64,000 bases of DNA, from the NCBI RefSeq assembly GCF_003977665.1, contig NZ_RYYV01000019.1, forward strand, positions 20,270 to 84,269. Direction: 5' to 3'. Below the pieces are notes generated by a model. That model searched no databases. It had not been told where the DNA came from and saw nothing but the letters and a program-made list of their open reading frames with translations. Below, one piece after another: positions 16,926 to 25,799 of this stretch. Origin of the DNA: Dyella choica. Its GTDB lineage: Bacteria; Pseudomonadota; Gammaproteobacteria; Xanthomonadales; Rhodanobacteraceae. The translations under genes were made by a program, and so were the position numbers. Every line of letters begins with the position of its first letter. Within the stretch, counting starts at the first letter, position 1.

Positions 16926-17591
16926 TCACGCCGCCTTGCGTCGCTGCGTGACGATCTGGCATTCCCGTACCATCGCCAGCAAGGCATCGCCGGCAATCAG
17001 CTCGATCGGCTTGCCGTGCACGAAGCGTTGCGCGTCGTCGGTGTAGTGGCCGATGGCGACGATCTTTACTGCGTCGGCACGGTGATGCATCAGCAGTCCG
17101 TACATTTCCCGCACCACGCGCACGTCGACCAGCTTGGTGCGCCATTGTTTGCATTGCACGAGGGTGGTCGCGCCGTCTTTGTGGAGAATCAGATCAATGC
17201 CGCCATCGGCGCCACCGAGCCCGATTTCGCGCACCTGGTAGCCCTGGCGCCGGAATGCTTCGCCGACCAGCATTTCGAATTCGCGCCAGTCCATCGCGCT
17301 CAAGCTGCGCAAACCGGATTGCGAGGTGAGCAGGTAGTGGCGACGCCGGCTGTCGAGGTAGGAGATCAGCGCGGCCAGCCAGCAAGCAGTCAGCAGCAGC
17401 CAGGCGGCCGGAGCGTAGGCGCCGTCGGCGAGCGTGGTTCCCAGCGCCTGGCCGACCGGACCGCCGAACATGGTCATGCACCAGGCCAGGCCGTAGCGCA
17501 TTGCGGCATAGCCGGCCAGGCCCAGAACGATGCCGGCCTGCCATGGCAGCTTGGAAACCATCTCAATGCCGTCGTCTTTGCGCCTTCCCAC
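16926..17591 (-). CDS. membrane-anchored Mrr-like restriction endonuclease
   Basis: 221 residues from a GTG at 17591 with GGGAGG upstream, giving the N-terminus GRRKDDG. Two membrane helices (about residues 18-70) precede a PD-(D/E)XK domain of the Mrr_cat type: DWREFEMLVGEAFRRQGY, the Asp of GGIDLIL, and QCK in LVQCKQW. Mrr-type nucleases cut modified or foreign DNA, but this short membrane-bound subclass is common in Xanthomonadales and its role is unclear. A paralogue lies at 43097. No methylase is nearby. Confidence 0.82.
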   Translation of the reverse strand: MGRRKDDGIEMVSKLPWQAGIVLGLAGYAAMRYGLAWCMTMFGGPVGQALGTTLADGAYAPAAWLLLTACWLAALISYLDSRRRHYLLTSQSGLRSLSAMDWREFEMLVGEAFRRQGYQVREIGLGGADGGIDLILHKDGATTLVQCKQWRTKLVDVRVVREMYGLLMHHRADAVKIVAIGHYTDDAQRFVHGKPIELIAGDALLAMVRECQIVTQRRKAA

Positions 17592-18012
17592 CGCCCCCTC
17601 CCGAGCGTCTGCTTTTTGTTCGTATGGCTTGCCTGATCCACGCAAGCAGTCAGTCACTGCAAGCAGGAAATGCGCCAATGGATGAGCTTGGCTGGCTTGC
17701 TCGAGGCTGACTGGCCGAGTTCAGGGTGGGGCGGGATAATGCACGGAAGTGCTTGTTTTGCCTAGCACAAGCGCAAGCGGGCAAACCGTGGGGGCGCCAG
17801 ATATTGAGATGTGGTTCACATTATCTTGTGACTCCCTGCGTCACCTGACGCAATGGGTACGGCGCGGCGTGTCGTTCAGGTCGCCAGCTAGCGGCGTAGC
17901 GTGCACGTGTACACGCGCCACGCACGGCGCGCCGTCGGGTCTGGCGGGGCGGATCAGCATGCGCATCCATTTGGCATGCTTTCAAGTTAGGGAACGCCCA
18001 TCCCTAGCGTGC
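17592..18012. other. intergenic stretch, nothing recognised
   Basis: About 420 bases upstream of the Mrr-like gene and downstream of the AroQ-like gene. It contains a loose inverted repeat, GCTTGT...ACAAGC, near 17751-17772. A long plus-strand frame starting at 17749 runs through two other genes and is a shadow. Confidence 0.35.
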
Positions 18013-18423
18013 TCAGGCGGCGAGACGTTTCAGCGCAATGCCCAGCGCGATGCTGTAGCTGGTGCGTGCATCCCCATTGACGACCACGGTGGCCACAGCT
18101 CCGGAAGCGTTGGCGGGTTCAAGCGAAGCCTCGCCGTCCTGCACTTCGACATAAGGCATGTCCAGCGCGTCCAGTGCATCGCCAAGTCCCGCTTCGGGAT
18201 GCAACTGCGACTGCTGAGCGAGGGTACCCGGTGCGAGCACCATGAATTCCGTGCTGTGCGGGCGAGCCGTGCGCACTCGAGCGACGAACTCGCGCAGACC
18301 CGTACAGGTACACACTTCAACCGTACGCCCGGCCGCCAATGCCAGTTGCTTGAGCTGACCGAGCAGCTCGCGGCTGAGCGAGGGGGCATGAACCTGGGGG
18401 CCTTGTACGATCATGATGGTCAT
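18013..18423 (-). CDS. degenerate type II dehydroquinase (AroQ)-like protein
   Basis: 136 residues, close to the AroQ length of about 145. It shows the fold pattern of type II 3-dehydroquinate dehydratase: MIVQGP at the start (for ILVLNGPN), VLAPGTLAQQS (for INPGAYTHTS), LGDALDALDMPYVEV (for the LRDAL...EVHISN strand) and a final ARTSYSIALGIAL. The catalytic Asn, both catalytic His and the N-terminal RxxxYG loop are missing, so it is unlikely to be an active shikimate-pathway enzyme. The relation is my reading of the motif order and needs a profile search. Start choice between M1 and M4 is open. Confidence 0.6.
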   Translation of the reverse strand: MTIMIVQGPQVHAPSLSRELLGQLKQLALAAGRTVEVCTCTGLREFVARVRTARPHSTEFMVLAPGTLAQQSQLHPEAGLGDALDALDMPYVEVQDGEASLEPANASGAVATVVVNGDARTSYSIALGIALKRLAA

Positions 18424-18595
18424 GCTGCCGAACCCGCGTGCGTTTCATGGATGGCGCATGTTCGCGTCAGCATCGGTAAAGGCGCTATATGGAGGGCCCG
18501 CAGGATGCGTAAATTCTTCGCAAAGGACGGCGCCGACGTGGCAAACGTAACGGCGTTGCGGCAAGATGCCGCCACCATCAGGAGGGGAATCGTCC

Positions 18596-19513
18596 ATGCT
18601 CAACTTGCCGCCCAAGGACCCACGCTCGCTGCTCGGACGCTTTCGTTACGGCGGCGTGCTGGTAGCCATCATCATCACCTTCCTGTTGTTCAACAGCATT
18701 TTCGTGGTGTCGCCCAGTGAAGAGGCGGGGACGCGCTGGATGGGTGGTACGCCGATGACCTCGGTGCCGCTCAAGACCGGCGTGCATTTCAAGGTACCGT
18801 TCTTCGAATCCGTGGATCGCCTGCAGACAAGCCGTTCGGTCTACGTGCTGAATGGTCTGGACGTTTATACCAACGACAACCAGAAAGTCACCATCGACGT
18901 CAGCCTGATCTACAAGATACCCAGCTCCGCCGTCATGAATCTGCTTTATCAGGTTGGGCGCGCAGGTTCAGTGGATGTCGAAACCACCATCTTGCCGGTG
19001 GTGCGCGATCGTGCGCTGGCGGCTTTCGCGCGCTACAACACCCTAACCATCTCCGACCAGCGTACACAAATCACCGCGCAAATGCGCCGCGACATCAGCG
19101 ATGCCTTGCAGCGATTGTTCAACGTGGACGTGATCGACGTGCAGCTGGTCGGCATCCATTACTCGCCGATCTTCGACCAATCCATCGAAGAAGCCGTACG
19201 CGCCAAGAACCTGGCGGTGCAGGCGGAGAATACGGTGGCGCAGAAGCGCTACGAAGGCGAACAGAAAACCGTTACCGCGCACGCGGAAGCCACCGCGGCG
19301 GTGGAGCGCGCCAATGGTGAAGCGCAGGCCACCGTGCTGCAGGCGCAGGCTCAGGCCAAAGCCATTGAAACCGTGGGCCAGGCGCTGAAAAGCAATCCCG
19401 AATACAGCCGTTTCTATGGCTTGCAGCATTGGAACGGCATTCTTCCCCAGGTGGTGGGCGCGGGTTCCATTCCGATGATCGATCTGAGCAAGGGGCAGGA
19501 CACCGGTAAATAG
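18596..19513 (+). CDS. SPFH/prohibitin-family membrane protein
   Basis: 305 residues; AGGAGGGGAAT lies just before the ATG. One membrane helix (about 19-42) is followed by the SPFH (band 7) domain with EEAGTRWMGG, GVHFKVPF and VSLIYKIP, then a long Ala/Glu-rich coiled coil (about 205-270). Prohibitin/HflK-type proteins form membrane rings that guard FtsH-like proteases or organise membrane domains. No NfeD or protease partner lies beside it. Confidence 0.88.
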   Translation: MLNLPPKDPRSLLGRFRYGGVLVAIIITFLLFNSIFVVSPSEEAGTRWMGGTPMTSVPLKTGVHFKVPFFESVDRLQTSRSVYVLNGLDVYTNDNQKVTIDVSLIYKIPSSAVMNLLYQVGRAGSVDVETTILPVVRDRALAAFARYNTLTISDQRTQITAQMRRDISDALQRLFNVDVIDVQLVGIHYSPIFDQSIEEAVRAKNLAVQAENTVAQKRYEGEQKTVTAHAEATAAVERANGEAQATVLQAQAQAKAIETVGQALKSNPEYSRFYGLQHWNGILPQVVGAGSIPMIDLSKGQDTGK

Positions 19514-19566
19514 CTGCTGTCTCTAAGGATGGCCTGAAAAAAATCCGAGATGGACTTTTTCAGTGC

Positions 19567-19634
19567 GTAGGCTGGGATGGCAATCCCAGCATCGGGACGT
19601 CGTGTGGAAAGCCGGGATTGTCATCCCAGGCTAC
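19567..19634. repeat. REP doublet 4
   Basis: Same inverted pair; the right-hand unit has two changes (GCCGGGATT, CCCAGGCTAC). Confidence 0.88.
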
Positions 19635-19666
19635 GCGTTACACCACCAGCCTTCCTGGCCGGTTCG

Positions 19667-21499
19667 TCATTCAGAGGAATTCGCGTACGGATGCTTGTCG
19701 GCGAGCTTGCCGTTGCCGGTATAGGTGGGCGCGCGGGGCGTGTGCTCGTCCATGCTGATCACCACGCGATTGCGGCCGTCGCGCTTGGCGCGATAAAGCG
19801 CGCTATCGGCGGCAAGTAGCAGTCGCCGCAGGTCGTAGCCGTAGTGGGCCGTGGAGGCGATACCGAAGCTGGCGGTAAGTGCGACATGGTCTTGCGTGTC
19901 GTTGGTGGTGGCCTGCAACGCCAGGCGGATCTTTTCTGCGCGTTCGAGCGCCTGGATGAGCGTGGATTCCGGCAGCAGTATGCCGAATTCTTCACCGCCG
20001 ATACGGCCGAATACGTCGCAGGAGTGCAGATGCTGCTGGCAGACCGACACGGCCCGCTTCAATGCGGTGTCGCCCACGACGTGGCCGTGCGTGTCGTTGA
20101 TGTCCTTGAAGTGGTCCAGGTCGATCAGCACCAGGCAGGCCCCACGCAGCGACTTGGCCGCGTAGCGCAGGGTCTGTTCCGCTTCTTCGACGAAATGCTG
20201 GCGATTGAAGATACCGGTAAGACCATCCCGGCGCGCCAGGCGCATGAAGCGCAGTTGCGAGCGCTTGAGGCGATACAGCCAGAAGGCGATCGAGGCCAGC
20301 ACCGTTAGCAGCAGCGTGATGTAAAGGCGACTGGTCACGACGGCTTTGCCGTTGAGTGCCTGCTGCAGCTGCAGGATCTGGTTTTGCTTGTTCAGTTCGT
20401 TGAGTTCGATTTTCTTGGTTTCTACCTGCTGTTTGACGATCTGATAGGAGAGGGCCTTTTCGCGGATGTCATCGAGATGTTCTTTGTCGGCAGCCACATA
20501 TTTTTCGTGATAGGCGAGCGCTTCGCGCAGATTGCCGTACTGCTGCTCAACTTGATAAAGAAGCTGGTAGGCCTTGATCAGGGGTTCGGTGAGGTTGCTC
20601 CTGGAGGCCACATCTACGGTGGCCATGGCATATTTTTGGGCCAGCGCAACGTTGCCTTTCTTCCAGTAGGCCTGCGCGAGAAGCACGTTGTATTCGGCGG
20701 TCAGTGCTTGATAGTTGAGTCCTTTCACTTCATCGTTGGTGGCTTGCAGAATGGCGAGGGCATCATCCGTTCTGTCCTGCTGCAAGTCCAAAACCGCTAT
20801 GTCGCGCCGTATCGTGTCGGCCGCTAGTTTGTCCCCAACATCAAGGCATCGCTTGATGCCTTTCTGAAACAGTTCGCCGGCTATTCGCTTTTGGCCGCCG
20901 CGAATTTCGGCGTGCAATTGGAGCATATGGCCGATGCAGCCAATATTGCCCTTCGGATAATCGGCGATGATCTGCTTGGCATAGCCTGCGGCGAGGTCAT
21001 ATTGACCGACTTCGCTAAGTAGCTGCGAGGCTTCTCCAAGGATCGGAAAGCGCGCTCCTTGATCGGCAACGGGCGGGAGGTTTTCCAGTGCGCGATCCAG
21101 GTATTCGAAGGCTTCCTCGTAGTGATGCTGGACGCCCAGGACGTTGATCAGGGCGGCTGTCGCCCGTGTTCTTAGCTCGTTGTCGGGGGCTTGCTTGACC
21201 ACTGCCTCAAGCAGCGACTTGGCCTTGTCTTCCCGGCCGCTGTAGTCGGCCTGCCAGCCTTCCAGAAAGCGAAGACGCCACTTCTGTGCTTCGGACATTT
21301 CAGTTGTCCGGCCTTCGAGCCCGTCAAGGAGTCTGACAAAGCCAGGGTTGTCGGTGGTTTTTATGCTGTCGGCCTGGACCAGTAGTTGCGTGATGTCGTT
21401 CGAAGCATGTACGGCGGCCATGCCTGTGCTTGCGAGCATGACGAGCAGCAGGAAGATTCCTGCGTACGGCTTCCGGCGTTTGGAGCCGGCGGCGTGCAT
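19667..21499 (-). CDS. periplasmic-TPR / GGDEF diguanylate cyclase
   Basis: 610 residues. Signal or anchor helix at 13-31; helical TPR-like repeats over about 35-345; a coiled stretch at 350-383; a membrane helix at about 389-410; GGDEF domain from RRDGLTGIFNRQ (423) with the active-site motif GGEEF intact at 501-505. The RxxD inhibition site is absent (HSCD instead). It should make cyclic di-GMP in response to a periplasmic signal sensed by the repeats. Its ATG follows the TAA of the borosin precursor gene with no gap (TAAATG), so it is translated from the same message. Confidence 0.88.
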   Translation of the reverse strand: MHAAGSKRRKPYAGIFLLLVMLASTGMAAVHASNDITQLLVQADSIKTTDNPGFVRLLDGLEGRTTEMSEAQKWRLRFLEGWQADYSGREDKAKSLLEAVVKQAPDNELRTRATAALINVLGVQHHYEEAFEYLDRALENLPPVADQGARFPILGEASQLLSEVGQYDLAAGYAKQIIADYPKGNIGCIGHMLQLHAEIRGGQKRIAGELFQKGIKRCLDVGDKLAADTIRRDIAVLDLQQDRTDDALAILQATNDEVKGLNYQALTAEYNVLLAQAYWKKGNVALAQKYAMATVDVASRSNLTEPLIKAYQLLYQVEQQYGNLREALAYHEKYVAADKEHLDDIREKALSYQIVKQQVETKKIELNELNKQNQILQLQQALNGKAVVTSRLYITLLLTVLASIAFWLYRLKRSQLRFMRLARRDGLTGIFNRQHFVEEAEQTLRYAAKSLRGACLVLIDLDHFKDINDTHGHVVGDTALKRAVSVCQQHLHSCDVFGRIGGEEFGILLPESTLIQALERAEKIRLALQATTNDTQDHVALTASFGIASTAHYGYDLRRLLLAADSALYRAKRDGRNRVVISMDEHTPRAPTYTGNGKLADKHPYANSSE

Positions 21500-21790
21500 T
21501 TACTGAGCGGAAGTTGTCGAGGAAGAAGACGGCTGGCGCGTGTCTCTCTCGCCGGGTTCGTCATCCTCTTCTTCTTCTTCCTCCTCCTCTTCGCCCGGCA
21601 TGACATAACCGACAGGTGTTTTCCCCTGCAGCAGTGCCAGCAACTGGGCAGCATCGTTGTTCAAGATGGCCGAGCGAAGCGGGCCTTCAATCGAGGCGTT
21701 GCCAAGCGCTAGTTCCATTGCGTCCTTGGTGATGTCGCCCCATCGAGCTTCACCGCCTATGGTTTCCAAAAAGCGCATGACATTCGACAT
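21500..21790 (-). CDS. putative split-borosin precursor peptide
   Basis: 96 residues from the ATG at 21790 (GGGGG upstream; earlier in-frame starts lack support). Residues 1-56 are helical (MSNVMRFLETIGGEARW ... GPLRSAILNNDAAQLLALLQG), matching the borosin-binding domain of SonA-type precursors, in which short helices end in a gap before the core. Residues 60-66, VGYVMPG, are the likely methylated core, followed by nine Glu, two Asp and one Glu (67-78) and a Ser/Thr tail. Acidic tails after a short hydrophobic core are known in split borosins. The methyltransferase is 166 bases upstream on the same strand. A transport or protease gene is not visible nearby. Confidence 0.8.
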   Translation of the reverse strand: MSNVMRFLETIGGEARWGDITKDAMELALGNASIEGPLRSAILNNDAAQLLALLQGKTPVGYVMPGEEEEEEEEEDDEPGERDTRQPSSSSTTSAQ

Positions 21791-21956
21791 CCAAAATACC
21801 CCCGTATCCAATGCTTGGGCGCCCCTCGGTGGGCAATCGTCATCGTCCCTGCTGAGTGACTGACGCATCATCATATCGCGCAACGGATGGAGGCGTCGCC
21901 GATATCTGCGGGAACAAGGCGTTGCCTCCCTTGTTTATCCCTGCGAATGGCCGCTC

Positions 21957-22754
21957 TCAGGCCAATGCCTCCAGGCGGGCGCGAATTTCATGGTCGGCCT
22001 CCAGCGGTCGAGCCGGCGGGATGGCCAGCGTGTCGGCCATGCCGAATTCAGCCAGTGGCAAGGCCCCTAGCGCAAGCAACTCCCTGCGAGGGGACTGGAA
22101 GGGCAGGGTGGCGGCACGATAGATCACCACTTGATGGTCCAGGGTGTAGTGCCGCGCGAGCACATCCACCAGCACCTGGCGATGTGCCTCGCCGGTCGAG
22201 AAACGCATGAGTGTTTTGTCGCCCGCTACCCCGACCTGCCACAGGATCAGCCACGCGCTCGGATCGATACAGCGGCGATAAAGCATGAACTGACTGGCTT
22301 CGTAATGCTGGCAGCCGCGGGCGCCTGGGTCGATGCCGAGATCGGCATACAGGCAGTCTTCGGAGGAAATGCCCGGTTCCATGTGGGCGTGGTAGCCCTT
22401 GCTGCGCGCGGTCCGGATGGCCTTGTGCGGGACCCAGGCGAAGACGCCTGGGTGTCCGTAGAACACGCCGCAGACGCGCCTGCCGGCACTTACCTCGGCC
22501 ATGATGGCGTTCACCATCTGCCGGTAGGTCTTCATCCTCGACTTGCCTTCCTGGTAGTACGGCTGCAGGCTGCGCACGTCTTCGTTCATGCCTTGCAGCC
22601 ACAGTTCGACGATGCCGTCGGACACCAGGGTGAACACCACATCGGCCTGTTCGATATAGGCGTGGGCGCGCCGGCTGAGGTGGGATCCCAGCGTCATGCC
22701 TATACCCACGCAGGCCAGGCTTCCCTTGGGCTGTATGCTGTCCAAAACTTCCAT
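21957..22754 (-). CDS. split-borosin alpha-N-methyltransferase (SonM/OphMA-like, TP-methylase fold)
   Basis: 265 residues. The order of motifs is that of the tetrapyrrole-methylase fold as used by borosin enzymes: GSLACVGIGMTLGSHLS (11-27), DVVFTLVSDG (38-47), R73-M-K-T-Y77 in the TYRQMVNAI helix, VFYGHPGVFAWVPH (97-110) for S-adenosylmethionine, MEPGISSEDCLYADLGIDPG (125-144) and the C-terminal DHQVVIYRAA. These match my memory of Shewanella SonM closely along the whole length, and R73/Y77 align with its catalytic Arg and Tyr. Cobalamin/uroporphyrin methylases are the main alternative, but the neighbouring acidic-tailed peptide argues for a borosin. The start is uncertain: AGGGG abuts the ATG; a TTG three codons later is possible. 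Confidence 0.85.
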   Translation of the reverse strand: MEVLDSIQPKGSLACVGIGMTLGSHLSRRAHAYIEQADVVFTLVSDGIVELWLQGMNEDVRSLQPYYQEGKSRMKTYRQMVNAIMAEVSAGRRVCGVFYGHPGVFAWVPHKAIRTARSKGYHAHMEPGISSEDCLYADLGIDPGARGCQHYEASQFMLYRRCIDPSAWLILWQVGVAGDKTLMRFSTGEAHRQVLVDVLARHYTLDHQVVIYRAATLPFQSPRRELLALGALPLAEFGMADTLAIPPARPLEADHEIRARLEALA

Positions 22755-22831
22755 CCCCTACTGCTTGCGTAGCGGTATTGTGCCCTGGGCGGCGATGGTC
22801 GAGCGCCTTGACAGCTTGGATGGGAGCAGAC

Positions 22832-23467
22832 TTGAGCGAGCGCGCGACACCGGATGATTGGGATTTGCCTGATCCTGAAAGATCCGGCCGAACGTTCGTC
22901 TACGTGCTGCCGTCCCAGGGTGAGGACTTGACCAAGCTGGGTTTCACGCAAGATCCGGTGCAGCGGTTTCGCAGTTTCCATCCGCGGTTCTTCGCTTTGT
23001 TCGACCTGGAAAGCGGCCTGCTGGTGGAGACCGGGCGGCTGCGCGACGCACGGCGATTGGAGCGGTTGCTGATCGAGCGTTGGCCGGACCATCGCGCCCC
23101 GGCTCCCTTGTTGGTGGCGGAGGCAGCCGGCGGTCACACCGAATGGTTCCGTGGTATAGGGGGAGAGGTGGATGCATTCGTACGCCGTACAGCGGAGCGT
23201 TACGGCTATGCATTGCATGCGCCCTTGAGCGCCTGGCTGCGTGCGCGCTTTTCGGAGCGGGCGGACCAGCTTTACGAGTGGTCGCAGCGTCTGCTGGAGA
23301 TGATCGAGTGGCAAACAGCGAATCTGCCGCCGGAGGAACGCAATCTACGTTATGCCAAGGCGCTGCGTGACAATCTCGACGCTTGTCACGCAGTCGGCAT
23401 GAATCTGCATGCACTGTTGCCGGCCAGGGTGATGGCCTGGTATGCATCCGCGCGAGGCAACGGCTAG
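22832..23467 (+). CDS. GIY-YIG-like (T5orf172 / MUG113 type) nuclease-domain protein
   Basis: 211 residues from a TTG at 22832, five bases after GGGAGC; an ATG at 22820 is the alternative. The N-terminal 80 residues have the GIY-YIG pattern of the T5orf172 group: FVYVLPSQG, LTKLGFTQDPVQRFRSFHPRF, then an Arg- and Glu-containing helix, RRLERLLIERW. The remaining part is helical and unassigned. The gene is divergent from the borosin operon, 77 bases away. Whether it acts on DNA is unknown. Confidence 0.65.
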   Translation: MSERATPDDWDLPDPERSGRTFVYVLPSQGEDLTKLGFTQDPVQRFRSFHPRFFALFDLESGLLVETGRLRDARRLERLLIERWPDHRAPAPLLVAEAAGGHTEWFRGIGGEVDAFVRRTAERYGYALHAPLSAWLRARFSERADQLYEWSQRLLEMIEWQTANLPPEERNLRYAKALRDNLDACHAVGMNLHALLPARVMAWYASARGNG

Positions 23468-23548
23468 ATGCAGCTCGTCCGGTGACGCTGCTGACAGTAT
23501 GTTGTCAGCAGCCTCGATTAAGCTGCGCATACCTTTTTTGTGGAACCC

Positions 23549-24295
23549 ATGGACATGACCACGCCAAGCATCACCCTGTACGCCACCCGCCCTGGTTTCG
23601 GCATGCCGGAAACCAGTCCGTTCGTGATCAAGACCGAAGTGCAGCTAAAAATGGCGGATCTGTCGTATGGACGGGAATCCACCATTCCGCCGTTGGCGCC
23701 CAAGGGCAAAGTGCCGTACCTGTTGGATGATGGCGAAGTGGTGTGCGATTCCACCTTTATTCGCGCGCATCTGGAACGCAAGTATGGCGTGGATCTGGAC
23801 GAGGGCCTGGACGCGCACCAGCGTGCGCAATCCTGGGCGATCGAACGGATGCTGGAAGATCATCTGTATTTCGCCATGGTGTGGTTCCGCTGGATCGTGC
23901 CGGAGAATTTCGCCAAGGGGCCGGCGCAATTTGCCAACGGCGCGCCGGAGGAGCAACGCGAAGCCCTGCGCCGTGAGATGCAGTCGCGCAAGGATGGCGA
24001 CTTGCGTAGCCACGGTATCGGCCGGCATTCGGCGGGCGAGATCGCGGCCCTGGGCGTGCGTTCCATCGATGCTCTGGCCGCCTTGCTGGGCGACAAGCCT
24101 TATTTGATGGGCGAAAGAATGACCGCTGTGGATGCGACGGCCTTGGGGGTGTTGGCGTCCATCCTTACGTCGTTCTTCGATACGCCGCTGCGCGATGCCG
24201 TGGCCAGCCGGCCGAACCTGGTCGCGTACGTGAGCAAGCTGATGCAACGGTATTACCCGGAGCATGCGTGGGAGCCGGCCGCGGAGGCCGTTTGA
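23549..24295 (+). CDS. glutathione S-transferase family protein
   Basis: 248 residues. An N-terminal thioredoxin-like part has ITLYATRPGFGMPETSPF, then PKGKVPYLLDDGEVVCDSTFI, the cis-Pro loop and the glutathione-binding D-S pair of GSTs. The C-terminal helical part ends YLMGERMTAVDATALGVLASIL, the N-capping motif of the family. This form, with a short Pro-rich active-site loop and no Cys, resembles the FAX/Tom37-like group. Start at 23549 is favoured by TGGA upstream; 23555 is possible. Confidence 0.82.
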   Translation: MDMTTPSITLYATRPGFGMPETSPFVIKTEVQLKMADLSYGRESTIPPLAPKGKVPYLLDDGEVVCDSTFIRAHLERKYGVDLDEGLDAHQRAQSWAIERMLEDHLYFAMVWFRWIVPENFAKGPAQFANGAPEEQREALRREMQSRKDGDLRSHGIGRHSAGEIAALGVRSIDALAALLGDKPYLMGERMTAVDATALGVLASILTSFFDTPLRDAVASRPNLVAYVSKLMQRYYPEHAWEPAAEAV

Positions 24296-24313
24296 GGGGC
24301 GCAGCCGGCGCGG

Positions 24314-24386
24314 GTAGGCTGGGACGATGATCCCAGCATCGCGCGGTGGCGTACATGGCGATGCTGGGTTTCGCGACCCAGCCTAC
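24314..24386. repeat. REP doublet 5
   Basis: Inverted pair with diverged centre (GGGACGATGATCCC and GCTGGGTTTCGCGACCCAGC). Confidence 0.85.
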
Positions 24387-24496
24387 CAAGGCGGGTCGCA
24401 AGGTGAACGAACTCATCCGCATGCCAGGGACGCCTACGCGGATTTGATCGGCGCAGTCCTAGGCTGTAGCTGTCTTCCAGATCCGAGGAGTCGCCC

Positions 24497-24814
24497 ATGG
24501 AAGTCAGTTTCAATAACTGGGGCGAGGCCGTCGCGTTCCTCTCCGAGCGTACTGATATCGCCCTGGAAGGATTGATGGCGCTCAGTGCGCAACAAATGGT
24601 GGATCAGCAAGTCATTGCCGCACTCCTGGCGTCCCATACCCACCTGAGGGCCGCCGCAGACGCGTGGCGGCAGATGGCTTCGGCTACCTTGCCGATCACC
24701 CATGTGCGCAGCCTGCAGAACGACCAGCCGGAGTCGGTGCGAGTAGCCTATTCGGAACGCATGGCCTATTGGGAGGAACTCTTCCGCAAGGCCATTCCCC
24801 AGAAGAGCGAATGA
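24497..24814 (+). CDS. hypothetical helical protein, 105 aa
   Basis: GAGGAGTCGCCC precedes the ATG, a good start signal. The protein is soluble and almost wholly helical, with a middle part QQMVDQQVIAALLASHTHLRAAA. I do not recognise it. It lies alone between two transcription units. Confidence 0.55.
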   Translation: MEVSFNNWGEAVAFLSERTDIALEGLMALSAQQMVDQQVIAALLASHTHLRAAADAWRQMASATLPITHVRSLQNDQPESVRVAYSERMAYWEELFRKAIPQKSE

Positions 24815-24913
24815 GGCAAAAAGCGGGCAATTGGCGTTAAAAGCGTGCGGAGGCCGTAGCGGCGTGCAACCATATGACGCTGTAGTTCTTCACATCTTCA
24901 TTGCGCCAGCCCT

Positions 24914-25744
24914 ATGACCAAGCGCCTTGCTTTCCGACGCGTTATTGCGTCCGTCGTTTTCGTTATCGCGGTCATCGCCGCGCAGGGCGCGTCCGCGCAA
25001 ACGACGTCCACCGTGCAGTTGCAGAACCTCACCTGGACCGAGCTGCGCGAGCAGATTCACGCCGGCAAGACCACGCTGATCATTCCCATCGGCGGCACCG
25101 AGCAAAGCGGTCCGTATATCGCGGTGGGCAAGCACAATGTGCGTGCGGCTTATCTGGCGGACCGGATCGCGCAAAAACTGGGCAATGCGCTGGTCGCTCC
25201 GGTGGTGGCCTATGTGCCGGAAGGCGGCTATGCGCCGCCCACCTCGCACATGCGCTTTCCCGGCACGATCACCGTTCCGGATGACGTGTTCGAGAAAATG
25301 CTCGAAGCGGCCGCCAACAGTTTCGCGGTGCATGGCTTTCGCAACATCGTCTTCCTGGGTGACCACGGCGGTTACCAGAAGGACCTCAAGCAGGTAGTGG
25401 CTCGCCTCAACAAAGCCTGGGCGGGAGCGAATGCGCGGGCCATCCTGCCGGCGGCGTATTACGAGGCTTCTTCCGATGGCTACGCACAGCTGCTGCGCCA
25501 GCGCGGTTTTCGCGACGATGAAATCGGCACCCATGCCGGTCTTGCCGATACTTCGTTGCAGCTTGCGGTGGCGCCGCAGATGGTACGAACCAATCAACTG
25601 CGCAATGCCCCCAAGCCTGGCGCGGCCGACGGCGTGTATGGCGGCGATCCGCGCCGATCCACGGCGGAACTGGGTCAAATCGGCGTGGATGCTATAGTTT
25701 CGCGCACGGTCGACGCCATCCGCCAGGAAACCGCGGGGCATTGA
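24914..25744 (+). CDS. exported creatininase-family protein
   Basis: 276 residues with a signal peptide (to AQGASA, residue about 28). The creatininase core is clear: LIIPIGGTEQSGPY, APPTSHMRFPGTI, VFLGDHGGYQ. In true creatininase the first motif is E-Q-H-G-P-H followed by a metal-binding Asp; here the His is Ser and the Asp position reads K-H-N, so the metal site differs. This variant is a recognised subgroup. No good ribosome-binding site precedes the ATG. The propeller gene starts 55 bases later, probably in one operon. Confidence 0.8.
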   Translation: MTKRLAFRRVIASVVFVIAVIAAQGASAQTTSTVQLQNLTWTELREQIHAGKTTLIIPIGGTEQSGPYIAVGKHNVRAAYLADRIAQKLGNALVAPVVAYVPEGGYAPPTSHMRFPGTITVPDDVFEKMLEAAANSFAVHGFRNIVFLGDHGGYQKDLKQVVARLNKAWAGANARAILPAAYYEASSDGYAQLLRQRGFRDDEIGTHAGLADTSLQLAVAPQMVRTNQLRNAPKPGAADGVYGGDPRRSTAELGQIGVDAIVSRTVDAIRQETAGH

Positions 25745-25799
25745 TCCGATGTCTTGGACCTCCCCCTTCGAAAGTCTTCTCAAAATAAGGGAATCTGCC

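Noticed and set aside
17749..18720. 323-codon plus-strand frame
   Set aside because: It runs antisense through the AroQ-like gene and into the start of the SPFH gene; its protein has no fold-like pattern and no good start.
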